A stretch of 64,000 bases of DNA from Tuctoria greenei (GCA_036927565.1 JAYESD010000005.1:88824301-88888300), one strand, 5' to 3'; positions 10,956 through 23,696 are shown, counted from the first letter of the stretch. The notes: generated by a model from the sequence alone, not told the origin. Numbers and translations: made by a program.

Positions 10956-11557
10956 TTGCTACTAGCAATCTCAGGACCAAATGACAACAACTTTAGCACC
11001 GATGATGAGTTACTTGGTACAACAGCTACAGAGAATTGTAGGAGCATCATTGTGCAGCATGATTTAGGCTCCAAAGTCGAGGCCGATGATAAGCTACAAC
11101 GACAAAACCTCTTCCACATGTTTCTCATCGTCAAGGACTGCCGTTTACACATAATAATTGATGAGGGCAGCTGCAACAACTTGGTAAACACGGATGTGGA
11201 CAAAATACTCGGGTTGACAACAAGAACACACCCTCATCCATACCACATTCCATGGTTCAACAAAAACAATAATGTTCACGTAACACAAACCCAGAATACA
11301 TTTTTCAATTGGCTTCTACAATGTTTTTGATGATTTTGATGTCGTGCATATGGATGCTTGTTCTCTTTTGTTGGGTCATCCTTGGTAATCTGATACGGAT
11401 GCTATTCGTCATGGTAGAACTAATAAATATACTCATTCATAAAGGAAAGAAAATCGCTTTTCTTCCTATGACTCTTGTCGAAATTATGCATTTTGAGAAA
11501 ACTAAAACTCGTGATCAATTAGCCCATAATGCATCTGAACTTCCTGCTAAAAGTTAG
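10956..11557 (+). pseudogene. Chromoviral aspartic protease remnant in K, frameshifted
   Basis: The first frame (10956-11330) contains the protease motif as IIIDEGSCNNLV (canonical DGGSCNNL, so the second active-site residue is changed), followed by GLTTRTHPHPYHIPWF, a hallmark of CRM-type pol. Two frame changes follow, near 11300 and 11435. The other frames give FDVVHMDACSLLLGHPW, with an in-frame stop, then GKKIAFLPMTLVEI up to a stop at 11557. No RT follows. The broken protease implies that K needed proteins from another element. Confidence 0.78.
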
Positions 11558-11605
11558 AATAAACATAACGAACATAACAATACACTTGTTGAACGTGAGA
11601 ATTTT

Positions 11606-12280
11606 TTGGATGTTCTGAATTTTTCAACCGATCATGCTATTATCAAGGAGCAACCAGTGGAATCTTTTATTGATACACCATTGTCACATGTTGATTTTCG
11701 CGCCGATCCTTGCGCTAAGAAAGTGTTGTGTGCTGATAATTCTATTATACCTATGCGAAAACACGTTAATGAACTTGATGATTCTGTTTGGGATTCACCT
11801 ACTTGTGCTGAAATTAATAATTTGATTCCCGTTACTGCTGAAAATGAGGACATGAAATTGTTGTCTTCACTAAATACTTTGGGTTATATTGAATTTGACA
11901 CTCTTTGTGATCGATATACTGTAGAGAGAAGAATATATTTGAAAACTGAATTACCTTTGTTGACAAGAAATACTTTTTATGCTATAGGCAAATATGAACA
12001 TAGTGGTATATTTATGGTGCATAAAGTTTACATATGTTCAAATGAGAAAGCTCCTTTTGTGCTACAACAACATTGTAAAGTAAATGAATGCACTAATTCT
12101 AATAATGCCTTGTCAAGTTTTTCTAAATATTTTTTCCTTGCAGCAGGGACAACAAATAAAAGAGAAGCATTGATGGCTGCGGTTGTGCAATATGGACAGC
12201 GCTCATTTTATTCCCAAAAGACTCTTTGCTGGACATTCGAGCAAGTCGAGGACGGCTTGTCATCAAGAGGGGGAGAATGA
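11606..12280 (+). CDS. 225-codon ORF of unknown function in element K
   Basis: An open frame runs from ATG 11606 to TGA 12280, in the place where RT and integrase would be in a full element. The product is acidic in its first half and has no domain I can name. Recognisable stretches include YIEFDTLCDRYTVERRIYL and HSGIFMVHKVYICSNEKAPF, with a Cys-containing segment, and no membrane span or signal peptide. The frame stayed open although the protease just upstream is broken. It ends in a purine run (AAGAGGGGGAGAATGATGAG at 12265-12284) that resembles the real tract and LTR start at 12514-12533. It may be an accessory protein of a non-autonomous lineage or a remnant of the pol C-terminus. Confidence 0.6.
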   Translation: MDVLNFSTDHAIIKEQPVESFIDTPLSHVDFRADPCAKKVLCADNSIIPMRKHVNELDDSVWDSPTCAEINNLIPVTAENEDMKLLSSLNTLGYIEFDTLCDRYTVERRIYLKTELPLLTRNTFYAIGKYEHSGIFMVHKVYICSNEKAPFVLQQHCKVNECTNSNNALSSFSKYFFLAAGTTNKREALMAAVVQYGQRSFYSQKTLCWTFEQVEDGLSSRGGE

Positions 12281-12525
12281 TGAGATCATGCACATTATCA
12301 TTGCACATACAAACATGGCACAATGTTTATTTGTTCGGGATCCTGGCTCAAGTGAATGTGCTCGCCTACTTGATGGAGAACATGAGTTGGTGCACTATGT
12401 TGTCCACCACCTTGGCCTCCTCCTTTCATGCATACAAGAAGATTTGATGGTGTTGCACATTTGGACCAACACAGGAGAGAAGATGAACTTGACTCGAGGA
12501 TGACTCCAATTCAAGAAGGGGAGGA

Positions 12526-13423
12526 TGATGAGGACATCACTTCTATGGATACAAACAACACTCCATTGAACATACAAGATGCAATCAATAGAGTTCGCAC
12601 ACAACAATTAATTTCAGATGTGAGCTTGTTCTTATATATTTTCTTATGTATTTTTGAGAATAGATTGCTATCTAATAATTTAATTGTGATTAGGATACAT
12701 GGAGAGGTTAAAGGAGTAATTGGAGGAAGATTTAGGGGCGTGGAGGACCAGAGAATACGTTCAAAGAAGATGGAAACCGACCCCAACTCAAAATCGTGTC
12801 TAATCAGAGTCCAAGAGGAGTTTGCACTAAAACAGATGCCTAGGACGTATCCGAACTCCGTTTTGGACGTTCTACATATGCATGGAAAGAGGAGAGGATA
12901 AAATTTCCAATGCCTCTGGTCCCATGTCAAAATTCCTAAAGAATCGACCGAAATTGTCAAAACAAAATCGAGTTCAGAATCTATCATGTGTTGCGCCACC
13001 ATATTGGGTCATTGGGCCTTGTATCAAGTCTACTTCCCTTATTTTTGTGTCTTAGTGTTAGGTCACGATTCCAACACCTTTGAATGTCCTCCCACCTATA
13101 TATACTCCATGGTATCTGCCATGAACAATTGGGTTTTGCCTAGATTAAAAGTTTCGCTATTTATCGGTTTGTGAAACCCCAATTCAACAATTTTAGATTG
13201 CTTCTTCTACGTTCTTGTTTGTGTTCTCGGTTGCAATCGTAGGGATTAGCCTTCTCAGCGAGGTCAAGCGTGTGAAGCACGGTTGATAACCAACAGAGCG
13301 ATGTAGTAGTGATTGCAGCGGCTGTTCTTGTTCTACTCGAGAGCCTCGGATCATCAACGTCGAGATCTCCATCAATCGACTTATCTAATACCTTTCGGAA
13401 GATCGGTCCTAAACCCCTTATCA
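12526..13423 (+). repeat. 3' LTR of element K with upstream polypurine tract
   Basis: 898 bp, the same length as the 5' LTR, starting TGATGAGGACATC and ending CCCCTTATCA. The polypurine tract AAGAAGGGGAGGA lies directly upstream (12513-12525). The 3' target duplication CAAAT follows at 13424-13428. Confidence 0.93.
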
Positions 13424-15739
13424 CAAATCATTATCACCGAATCCATATCCAGATTCCAATTCCATTTCAATTCTAACCATTATTCCATATTTAGGTCCAT
13501 AACTCTAATCAAGTGAGGGCCCAGGTTGCTCATAACTGGGAGCACAGCTATCATGATAGGTTTCCACTCTGTAGAGGTTGTACCACTTTACCAACAAGTT
13601 TGTGATTTCGTCACCCTTCGGCGACTAAAGAAAACCTCCTTTATGCAAATTACACTACCATAGGTGTACGGTCAAGAGATCACGAAATAGCCTTTACAAA
13701 GATATTACCAGCATGTTTAGACCCACTAATGTTTCACCGGAGGTGACGTCTCACAACTGAGCACATCCATCCAAGGGCCCCCTCGTGTGCTGTTAGGATC
13801 CTAGGGCAGTCCCGCCACTAATACAAACCCAACCAACTCCCATTCCTCGAGCCTTCCAAATGATCCGAACAATGCTGGCAATGCACCTAATTAATCAGCT
13901 AAGTAACAACCATACATGGCCTTGTGGTGGCACTGTGAATCCTGGTTGGTCACTCCATGAACCGATCCTAAGATCTAAAGCAAGCAAAACCACCAAATCC
14001 TTCCAAACCATTCCACATAATCGGCTTGCTTATATCCCTAGGTTCCATATTGCTAAAGGTCATTATCATCAGTTCACATAGCTCATATGTTCACCAGTTC
14101 ATAATTAAGTCATTTAGTTAATCCCAATCCCAATTATAAAGCGAAACAAAACTGGAAAAATACCCTTACCGACTCTCTAGATTACATCCCGAGTGACAAG
14201 GGTGGGTATACAAGTCTAGTAAACACCTATTCATGGGTTTCCCATCAATTTGGCACAAGCATGCAGTTTTGCTAACAAAACATTTAAAAATAGGATCAAA
14301 TAGGTCAAAGACACTTGCCTTGCTCTTGTGGCTAGTTTGGATCAGAAGCTTCAAAGTTTTGGTTCTGAAGGTCCTCGTAAGCAACCTCTAGAGTGTTATC
14401 CTCTATTCCGAGCGACAAACATGCGAGAAAAGTATTACAATCAATAAATGATCATATAGTACTCAATATGCCATGACTTGCATGAATGATGCAATTATGA
14501 TGTAACACATGTTATTAGGTTGCTATTGTTATGTACTATCTAGTTACCATTAAGTTTTACATGTTAGAGCAAGTTTCGATTCATTTTGGAGAAAACTAAA
14601 GAAGTTCAAGGAATTCCAGAATTGAAGGACCGGACTACTCCGCACCATGGGCCGGACATGTCTGCTCGGGACAAGAAAGCTCAACGGACTAGTCCGCACA
14701 GGACCGGACAAGTCCGTTACATCTAGGGTTTAGCAAATTCCAAACTAGAGCATAGTTTGATTTAGATATGGGACCACAATTTATGTAGGAAAGACGGATC
14801 TAATGTATTTATCGTGAATCCTAGGGTTCGAAAGTTGAGGATTTGATGAAACGTGAAAACTTGTCCTCTAGATTGATGAAGACAAAGAATTGACGGAGAA
14901 GGAAGTTGACGTCGAAGAATTGATGAAGATCACAACAGCGACGACGATCTCGCTGGATTCCTTCCTCTCCTTCTTCCTTCCCTTCCCTTCCTTCTTCTCC
15001 CTTCAAGAGCGGCGGCTATGAAGAGAGCAGGCGCTGGGATTCGTCTAATGTGGCAAAGGGGTAAAGGGTGTGTGGTGGGGTGTTTATATAGGAGGAGAGG
15101 GGTGAGGTCCCACTTGGGCTCTTCAGGGGGGCACGACGTTCTTGGGCCCAATAAGGCTATTATCCAATAACTCGTCGTGGAAGAAAAAATAGAATATTAG
15201 ATGAAACCCTACATATGAGTCTAGTCCGTAGTGAGGCCGGACATGTCCGATCAGATACAAAAAGTTCAACGGATAAGTCTGGTGTATTGCCGGACAAGTC
15301 CATTCAATATCAGAAAGTCAATCGAGCAAGTCTGAGGTGTGTCCAGTATCGAATCCAGACCAAGTTTTTTTTTGGGAGTTTCTAGCAAAGATCATCGGAC
15401 TAGTCTGTATAAGCCACGGAAAATAGACGGGAACAGAAGCAGAACCGAATTAGTTCGTAAATTTAACAGACAAGTTCGGAGGACATCAGAACGATTTCTA
15501 GACTAATCCGTAGCCGTTGAAAAGACAGGGGGGACAACAGTAGCTAAATTGGACTAGTCCGGGGTCCAATCCGGACAAGTCCGTACTAAGCCAGGTTTTT
15601 AATTGCTATTTTGGTTCTAATTCATTTTAATCTTGTTTCTTTTTGTGTTGTATACTGTTAGACATGTATAAGAATGAATGCAATGCATGATGGATGAAAA
15701 TGAGGGTGTTACAAACCTACCCCCCTTAAAATGAATCTC

Positions 15740-18472
15740 GCTCTCAAGATTCGATGTAGAAGGAAAAAGTTAGGGAAATTCTCTCTTAAGATCTTCTTCC
15801 AGCTCCCAAGTTGCTTCAGATTTAGTATGATGTTTCCATTGTACTTTGCATCATCGAATTACCTTGTTCCTTGTGACCGTCTCCTTTGTTTCTAGGATTT
15901 TGATCGGCTGCTCAACATAAGTCAAATCTGCCTCTAGCTCCAATTCATCCGTTCTTCTGGTACCCTTAATAACTTCTTGAGCTGAGAAACATGGAACACA
16001 TCATGAACATCAAAAAGTCTTGCTGACAACTCCAACTTATATGCCACATCTCCATGTTTGTTTAAAATCTTGAATGGCTGGATATAGCGAGGTGCTAACT
16101 TGCCTTTGATGTTAAATCACTTATGACCTCAGATAGGTGACACTTTGAGATACACGAATTCTTCAACTTCAAAAGCTAAGTCTCTTTGCCTATTATCCGC
16201 ATAGCCTTTTTGCCGTGACTGAGTAGCCTTCAAGTTTTCACGTATTATCTAGACTTGCTTTTCAGCATCCTGTATCACATCTGGCCCAAATACTTAGGTT
16301 TCCTTTGTCTCATTCCAAAACAAGGGTGTTCTACACCTCCTTCCATATAGTGCATCATAGGGCGACGTCTTCAAACTTGCTTGGTAGCTATTGTTGTAGG
16401 AGAATTCGACATATGGCAGACTTTTGTCCTAATTTCCTCCATATTTTAGCGCACACGCTCTTAGTATGTCCTCCAATATCTGGTTTGTGCTTTCGGTTTG
16501 TCCATCTGTTTGAGGATGATATGCCAATCTAAAATTTAGCTGAGTTCCCATAGACTCCTGCAGTTTCTTTCAAAACCTAGAGGTAAATTGAGACCCTCCG
16601 TCGGACATTATTCTCTTAGGTACTCCGTGTAAGCACACTATTCTCCCCATGTACACTTCTGCCAGCTTCACACCATCATAGGTAGTTTTGACAGTGATAA
16701 AATGCGCAGATTTGGTCAATCGATCCACAATAAATCATATTAAGTCATATCCCGATGAGGTGCGTGGAAAAGCAACTATGAAATCCATACCAACTTCTTC
16801 CCACTTCCATTCCGGTATCTTCAATGGCTTCAATAGTCTAGTTGGCCTCAGCCTTCACTTGTTGGCACACACTACATAATGCAACATATGTAGCTATGTC
16901 CTTCTTCATTCCATTCTACCAGTAGCACGTCTTCAAGTCCTTGTACATTTTTGTATAACCTGGATGAATTGAATAAGGTGTCATGTGCCTCCTTTAATAT
17001 CGTCTCGCGAATTTGCTACACATTAGGCACAACAATTCGTTTCCCAAGCCATAGCGTGCAGGTGTCATCCTCGTCAAACCTCCATTCTGTCCCCTCTTGG
17101 ATTCTTTCCCTAATCTCTTGGATCTCCTCATCCTTTGCCTTACCTTCTCGTATTTCTTGTTCCAAAGTTGGGTTTACTTCCATTATTTCCACTTCGTTCA
17201 TGAATCCGAGATGCAATCGTTCAAACTCTTTGCATAACTTGGATGGAAACTCTCGAACCGTGAGTTGGTGGCTTACTCCTTTTCGACTCAAGGCGTCTAC
17301 CACTACATTGGCTTTTCCTAGGTGATAGCTGATTCCAACATCGTAATCCTTAATGAGCTCCAACCATCGTCGTTGCCTAAAATTCAGATCCGTTTGTGTG
17401 AATATGTACTTGAGACTCTTGTGATGCGTGTAAATCTCACACCTATGACCAAGGATGTAGTGTCTCCATATCTTCAAGGCATGCACTACGGCTGCAAGTT
17501 CGAGGTCATGCGTAGGATAATTCTGCTCATATTCTTCAATTGTCTCGATGCATAAGCTACCACTTGACCTTCTTGCATAGGAACACATCCAAGCCCTTGT
17601 CTCGAAGCATCACAATAGATATCAAAGCTCTTGCTCACATCTGGCAATACCAGCACTGGTGCAGTTGTCAACCTTTTATTTAGCTCCTCAAAACTGTATT
17701 GACAAACTTGAGTCCATTGGAATGCCCTTCCCTTCAGTAGTAATAATTCAGTCATGGGATTTGCTATTTTGGAGAAATCCTTGATGAATCAACAGTAATA
17801 TCCAACCATTCCAAGGAAACTTTGAACTTCCTTCACATTTTATGGCGGTTCCCACTTCAACATTCTCTCACTTTCCCCGGGTCAACCGATACTCCTCCTC
17901 CGGAGATGATATGGCCCAAGAATGATAATTCCCATAACCAGAATTGGCACTTGCTGAATTTGGCATACAACTAGTGTTCCGCAGTTTCTGCAATGTGAGC
18001 CTCAAATACTCTTCATGCTCTTCTTCACTTCTTGAATATATCATAATGTCATCGATGAACACCACAACAAACTTATCCAACTACTCCATGAAGACCATAT
18101 TCATGAGGTACATGAAGTACGCAGGTGCATTTGTCAATCAAAACGACATAACAGTGTACTCATAGGATCCATATCGTGTCCGAAAAGCTGTTTTGGGTAT
18201 ATCTAACGCGCTAATCTTTATTTGAAAGTAACCTGACCTCAAATTGATCTTGGAGAAAACACAAGCTCCCTTCATCTGGTCGAACAAATCCTATATATGG
18301 GGTAATGTGTATTTGTTCTTGATCGTCACCTTGTTGAGAGACCTATAGTCCACACACATCCTCTAGGTTCCATCCTTCTTATCTACGAAGAGCACTGGTG
18401 CTCCCCATGGTGACGAGCTTGGATGTATAAAACCATTCCCTAGCTTCTCTTGAATTTGCTTCTTGAGCTCCG
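15740..18472 (-). pseudogene. pol: Del/Tekay-like pol: RT, RNase H, integrase and chromodomain, broken
   Basis: In minus order: RT resumes at 18472 (continuing from 27925) and contains FVVVFIDDIMIYSR, the catalytic YVDD-type box as FIDD, near 18040-18080. RNase H spans about 17750-17250, with the DIYCDASRQGLG active-site strand, LAAVVHALKIWRHYI and VVDALSRKG. Integrase follows at about 17030-16150, with several stops. The C-terminal chromodomain ends HHTKSEATWELEEDLKREFP just before a stop near 15757. Multiple stops and shifts make it inactive. The order and chromodomain identify a chromovirus. The RT start is separated by the nested element C, whose TSD CTAAC (18473-18477) marks the insertion point. 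Confidence 0.88.
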
Positions 18473-18477
18473 CTAAC

Positions 18478-20086
18478 TATTGATGTCTCTTAATATATAC
18501 TAACAAATCATCCCTGGCAATAGTACCAGAAATGCTTGTTGGTATTACTTACGCGCCATTAACTAAACATCTCCAACTGATGTGTCAGAGATGCTTGTTA
18601 ATGGTTCTAATGGATCACAGAGTGAATTCCACAAGCGCACGGAGGTATCATTGTAGCATTTTCCCTTAAGAGTATTCCCAAGGGTGTCATTTATTTGATC
18701 CCAAAGGAAGGCGGGGTAGAGATATAACAATCATCAAGTGGAAAGGGTGGAAAGGTCTAGGTAAAAATCTAGTAAGGATGGATAAAATAATAGTGGAGGT
18801 AGTGCGACACACACAAAAGCTTTCAAGTCTAAGGGGGATAAGAGGATCCTAGAGGTTAGTTAAGGTTGAGAGTTATGGAGGTACTCCTACTATGCTCTAT
18901 TGTACATATACATAGTCTAAACTAATTATCCATAAGCTAGATCAATAGTGAATACTTATGCTATGTGGTTCAACACATCGAGCACGGGCTTACCTCTAGC
19001 AATACTAGGGCGACTCCCGCCAAGAGCCTGTGGCATAGCCGAACGTGGAGAATTACAAAGGATAGATAGGGCTGTCACCACCTATTGCCTACCTCTTCAA
19101 TTCGTGGGTCTACGAGACATCCAATGCTACTTAGCTATCCTAGCACCATGCTAGCATATTAAGTAATTACCTTAAGAGCCTAGGCACAATCCATCATAAG
19201 GAAATGAATTGAATCATCATTGAACCAATGTTGATACACAACATAATTATCCATACTAACCTAGTTATGTTATAATTAACTAGACTATTGTGGGGGTCTA
19301 TAGGTTCTATGATAATGAGTCCACAATCAAACAAGAAACGCTTTGCCCAAGTATATGTATAAGTAGAGACTAAAGATATTATCTTTATTATGTATAAAGT
19401 CACAATTACAAGAAAGAATACATGAGCCATACCTTTCCCAATGTAGGATTGGGAAGAGAGAGACTCCTTACTCCTTTCCCAATTTGGACTTGAGACTAGA
19501 GACTCTCCTCTCTACAACCTAACTCCTCTAAGACTATGGATGATAGTGCATACAATAGAGATGAAGCTCAAGTGGTGTGTGTTGAAGTGAGGGGTAGGGG
19601 TCCTATTTATACTAGTGTTGAGGTCGGTTCCCGCCACCAAAAGTGCGCGAATCAGTCACCATTGACTCCAGGAAGCTGGGAGGAGCCAACACGTGGAGGC
19701 TGACCGAGTTTGGTGCACAGACCAGGTCGGCCGACCCCCTGGTTCGGCCGACTTGGTCATTGCACCAATTCTCGTGTGATTTCTCCAGGTGGGTCCCATT
19801 GATGTATATGGGTGATACACCGTTGGATCTCCTCGTATACTTCTGTTTGTGGGCCATTTGATCCATGGGATGCCACGTGTCATCGCCTGATTGACTGGGA
19901 TGATATTTTATAGGATTGCTCCCTCCACATTTCCTCATTTCCTGCATAAAATGCTGCATACACATATTTCTCCAAGTCCAAGTGGAATTGGGTTAGATAG
20001 AAAGGTGATGTGTGCAAGAAATGACAAATCCTTCACATAATTGAGTTAAATTGACGGATGAAATTGGTATATAACAACCGTCAACA
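18478..20086 (-). repeat. 3' LTR of Athila-like element C
   Basis: 1609 bp. On the minus strand it starts TGTTGACGG at 20086 and ends ACATCAATA at 18478, a decayed form of the 5' LTR end CGTCAACA. The TATA box is on the minus strand near 19603-19611. It lacks about 50 bp present in the 5' LTR (27088-27139). Confidence 0.92.
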
Positions 20087-21419
20087 AACTCCCCCAAGCT
20101 TATCCTTTGCTCGTCCCGAGCAAAGTCAAGACTTTAGGTTGATGATCAAGAGTTGCTACAATATCTTATTTTCGAAAGAATCTAATGCACAACAAGATAC
20201 TCTACCTAGTATTGCAGAAATTGGCTATGATACTCTACCTTTCTTAAGTTATAATGGGGCTTATGCTTTCTCATATTCATGAGTAGTTGAAAGGTAGAAT
20301 AGCAAATGGAGCAACATAGCCTAAAAATCAAGTTCCACTTAAATCCCGGAGAATTCAGTTTAGATATTAAGTACCTCAATTTGATTCTCTCAGTCACTCC
20401 TTTGTGGATAGTGAAAATATTTCCTCACCAAAGTATTGTGCCTCTACTATTCCTACTCATTGGATATGGCTTGTATGTGGAGCTTGGTAAGGAAAGTAAG
20501 TAGGCATATTTGCATCACATATATTGCTAAGTCAAAAGAGTAAGCCTTAGGAGAATTCAAATCAAAACTTTTTGATTCAAGACTAGTGCATGTGTGATGG
20601 AGTGGAAGTGGATGTGGATACTTGAGATAACTCTTTTTTGGTGTATTCTCTCTTTCTTTTGCAGGGATGAAACATGGCTACTTTTCTTTTTTTTCCCATG
20701 CTTATGATGTAAGCATGCCTCTCTTTTTTTTCTTTTTGTAGCCATGTCTTCTACTCCCTTTCTTTGCAATGAATTTTGAAGAGAGTGCTAAACAAGAATA
20801 ACATGGAGTTTCTCTTTTTACTGTGGTATGGTGGATATGATGGACGTTTTGCTTAGTTCTTGTGTAGAAGTATATCATGTGCAAGTGAAGTCTTCAATTC
20901 AAAAAGAGTTGAATGATTTCTCACATAGGTCTATACTAGTTTGACTAGGCTCAATGTGAAAGCAAATAGCATATGCATAAGGTTTTGTCTATGTATGAAC
21001 ATCATATGGCTTTGGTATGTATTTCCAGTCAATTGTTGGAAACTTAAATCTTTTTAGAATTTCTCCGAAAATCTAAGTTTTACTTTCAAACTAGGACCAA
21101 CAGCTCTATTACTAATTCTAATCTTGCAACAACCTAGAATTAGATTAAGCTTTTGCTACCCACAACTTCCAAATTAAAGTAAAACTATTTCCAACCAATG
21201 AAAGCAATATTCGGAGAGTAGCAAGTTGTAAACTAGAGACTTAGGAAAATAAAACAGAGCAACTATTCATCATTTCATCTATGTGAATTCTAAATCATTC
21301 TTACCACACATCTTTTTTTAATGAAAGCAAATCTAACCTATTTTTTTAATTTTTTTAAATGCAAGGTGGATGATGGATGGATGGAAAATAAATATGCAAG
21401 AAATGTGATACATGTTACC
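20087..21419 (-). other. 3' untranslated region of C with polypurine tract
   Basis: AT-rich and without a gene. It begins after the ORF1 stop and ends in the tract AAGCTTGGGGGAGTT (minus strand, 20087-20101) touching the 3' LTR. Parts align with B1 6190-7690 and B2 44296-45736. Confidence 0.75.
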
Positions 21420-22973
21420 TCAAGTGGGGGTCCTCCCCCAAGCTTGTTCTTCAACTACCTCCGTGATAAGGGTTGAACCTTGATGACGGAAGTATGCTGC
21501 AAGATCGGCTTGTTGTTGTTGTAGCGTCGTGTTGAAGTTGTTGAATTGAGCATCTATGTGTTGTTGCAAATCCTGGGTACCTTGAACATGCTCTTGGAGT
21601 GTGTTGTAGATGTCACCCGTTCTCGCTTCAAGTTCTCCCATACGTCTAGTGAGGTCCGTCATTCCTTGGCTATAGTCATGATGACTTCTAGCCGAAAAGG
21701 AACGATGCCCTCTCATGGACGTTGGGGGAAAGCTGCTAGAGCTTGAATTGGATAAGGGTGGATCCCTTTGCCATTCTTGCCAAGATGATCCCCCAGTCTC
21801 ATACGTCGGAGGTTGAGTCCATCCGGGCTCATAACCTGTTAGGTTCTCTTCCTCTTGGTATTCATGGACTGGAGAGATTATCGGTGGCACGCCTGTGGCT
21901 GCAGCCCTCGCACGATTCCTTGTTACCCTGCCAGAGACACTACTTCTTCTTGCTTCTTCAAGGGGAAAAAGGTTAATGGTTAGCCTCCGGCATTTGTACA
22001 AATGAAAATCCGGGTTAGGTAACCGAATTTCATTGACAAAGCCGAGATAGAAAAATATCAAGGACCCATCTTGATCCTGCTTAAGGGTATGTCCTTGCAC
22101 TAAATAGTCCTCATCAATTAATTCTCTTTCAGTTTCAATAAATTCAAATGAAGAGTATTTAAGTGCTCCTACCCTATCAGCAATATGAGTAATCAATGAA
22201 GTGCATTCAATTTGTCCTGATTTTGAAATGTAATCTAACCATTATGTCATCATGGCTTTGACTGGAGCAACTTTTATCTTCTTAGTCATGACAAACAAAA
22301 TTTTCAATTCATCATCTCGCATAACCCTAACATCTCCCCTGGGGAACATAGTCATAGCCACCCATCTATGCATGAAGCGTAAGGTAGGGTTTTGGATGTG
22401 GCTATTCCTAGGAGCCCTACATGTGACCTCACTAGTTAGCTCATGCCAAAAACTTTGTTTGTTAAACTAAGGAAAATTGTCTAAATCTAGCAAACCCCGT
22501 TTATGGAAGCCTAGGATGCTACCTAATTCTTTCCATAGGATGTTGTATTCTTTTTGAAATAATCTAAAAGAAATACCATCAAATCCTATTCTTAACGTGC
22601 AAAGGAATTGGATAGTGAGAAGGCATGAACCTTTCTCCTCTATGTGAGCAAAGTCATCAAATCCAATTGCATGCCAAATGGAAAGAAATTCGGAGTCCAT
22701 ACCTATTTTGGAGATCAAATGTGGATCGTATGTCTTGGTGTGGCGGAACTCACGATCTTGGAGAAGCCTGTGTGCTTGATCTTCAACTTTGCTTCATATC
22801 TCGAGGTCGTTGTCATGAAGAAGTTGGTGTGGGTTGCTTCTCTCTTCCATGGGAGTGTCCTCACACACACTTCTCCTCCTTGGGCTTGTACCCATGGTAG
22901 AGAGGCGTGCACTAGAACCTTCACCATGGCTTGAGCTTGCAGCCTCCTTCCTCTTTCCGAACAACCTGTTCAT
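21420..22973 (-). pseudogene. ATHILA ORF1-like second gene of element C, 518 codons with three stops
   Basis: One frame runs from ATG 22973 to a TGA at 21420, broken only by TGA near 22795, TAG near 22467 and TAA near 22240. The N-terminus is basic and Ser-rich (MNRLFGKRKEAASSSHGEG). The middle has WHAIGFDDFAHIEEKGSCLL and FRLFQKEYNILWKELGSILG, which I recognise from the plant Athila ORF1-type family. The C-terminal 100 residues are Gln-rich and probably coiled coil (TRRMGELEARTGDIYNTLQE). Function is unknown. A second copy lies in fragment G (47819-48600). The gene has its own upstream TATA block, and there is no membrane span suggesting an envelope protein. Confidence 0.82.
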
Positions 22974-23240
22974 GACTTTTTTAGTTCAACAAGCAAGAAC
23001 AAAACAAGGCGAGAAAAATCCGAAAAGAAGCGATGTTTGGAAAACAAAACTCTCAACGAATTTCCTCCTCTTGAAAGCTTGAGTGTAAAATGCAAATGCA
23101 AACAAAAGAAAATCTTTTTGAGGATGGATTTGATCAAGAGTGTTGCAATGAAGAGCAAGAAAAACAAGGTGAACTAGAGAGTGACTTGGGGAGGTGTAAA
23201 ATGATGTGGTGTGTGAAGATAGGTGCTCCTCACGGCCACG

Positions 23241-23261
23241 ATTTATAGGGTGCACCCTCCA
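23241..23261 (-). promoter_or_regulatory. Candidate internal promoter upstream of ORF1 in C
   Basis: The minus strand reads TGGAGGGTGCACCCTATAAAT, about 270 bp before the ORF1 start. The leader after it (ACCTATCTTCACACACCACA) resembles the leader after the TATA box of the family LTR. The same block sits at 48819-48841 before ORF1 in fragment G, which supports a functional second promoter. Confidence 0.6.
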
Positions 23262-23696
23262 ACAGTCACTTGGGGTTCAAAATGTAGACGTTGGAGGAAG
23301 GGGAGCCAATTTGGCTCCACTCCCTGTTCGGCCGACCAAGGGGTTTGGCCGACCTGACAGGTGGCCCCCCTGGTTCCTCTTTTGGCAAATGGCTCCCCAA
23401 CGGCTATAAAGTCAGCACGTTGGTGAAATACCACATGTGCAGCTCAGAAAAAATTGTTTTTCAAATAAAAACCTTTTTTTTTCAAATCCAATAAAAACTT
23501 TCTTTTGAAAAGAAAGAAAGAAAAATGATAGTTGAGAATATAAGATTCTCAACTTGCTAGGAAAATTCAAATATGAAATGGGAAAAATCCAAATGGGTGG
23601 AAAAATAAAGAAAGAAAAATAAAGTGGGATAACTACCAATTTGACCTATTGGCGTAGGTCTCACCACCGTCCGATGAGATGGACATTCATCCATCT

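Larger units (their letters stand above)
8903..13423 (+). mobile_element. Complete CRM-like non-autonomous LTR retrotransposon K
   Basis: Two 898-bp LTRs (8903-9800, 12526-13423) bound a 2725-bp interior. Five-base target duplications CAAAT lie at 8898-8902 and 13424-13428, so this is a single complete insertion, into the Del LTR. The LTR start TGATGAGGACATC and an initiator-Met primer site fit CRM-type chromoviruses. The interior holds a long leader, a protease remnant and a 225-codon frame, but no RT or integrase. The LTRs differ at roughly one base in ten by eye, so the insertion is not recent. Confidence 0.93.
8321..15713 (-). repeat. 3' LTR of the Del/Tekay-like element, split by element K
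   Basis: In element orientation it starts TGTAACACCCTC at 15713 and ends GGGTGTCACA at 8321, with TGTNACACCC terminal inverted repeats. Without K (8903-13423 and one TSD copy) it is about 2.87 kb. A TATA box lies on the minus strand near 15085-15092. The segment 14630-15600 is studded with GGAC-NN-GTCC palindromes. A polypurine tract, AAGGGGGGTAGGTT on the minus strand, precedes it at 15714-15729. The LTR aligns with 28732-44295 (opposite strand) and 63256-64000. Confidence 0.9.
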
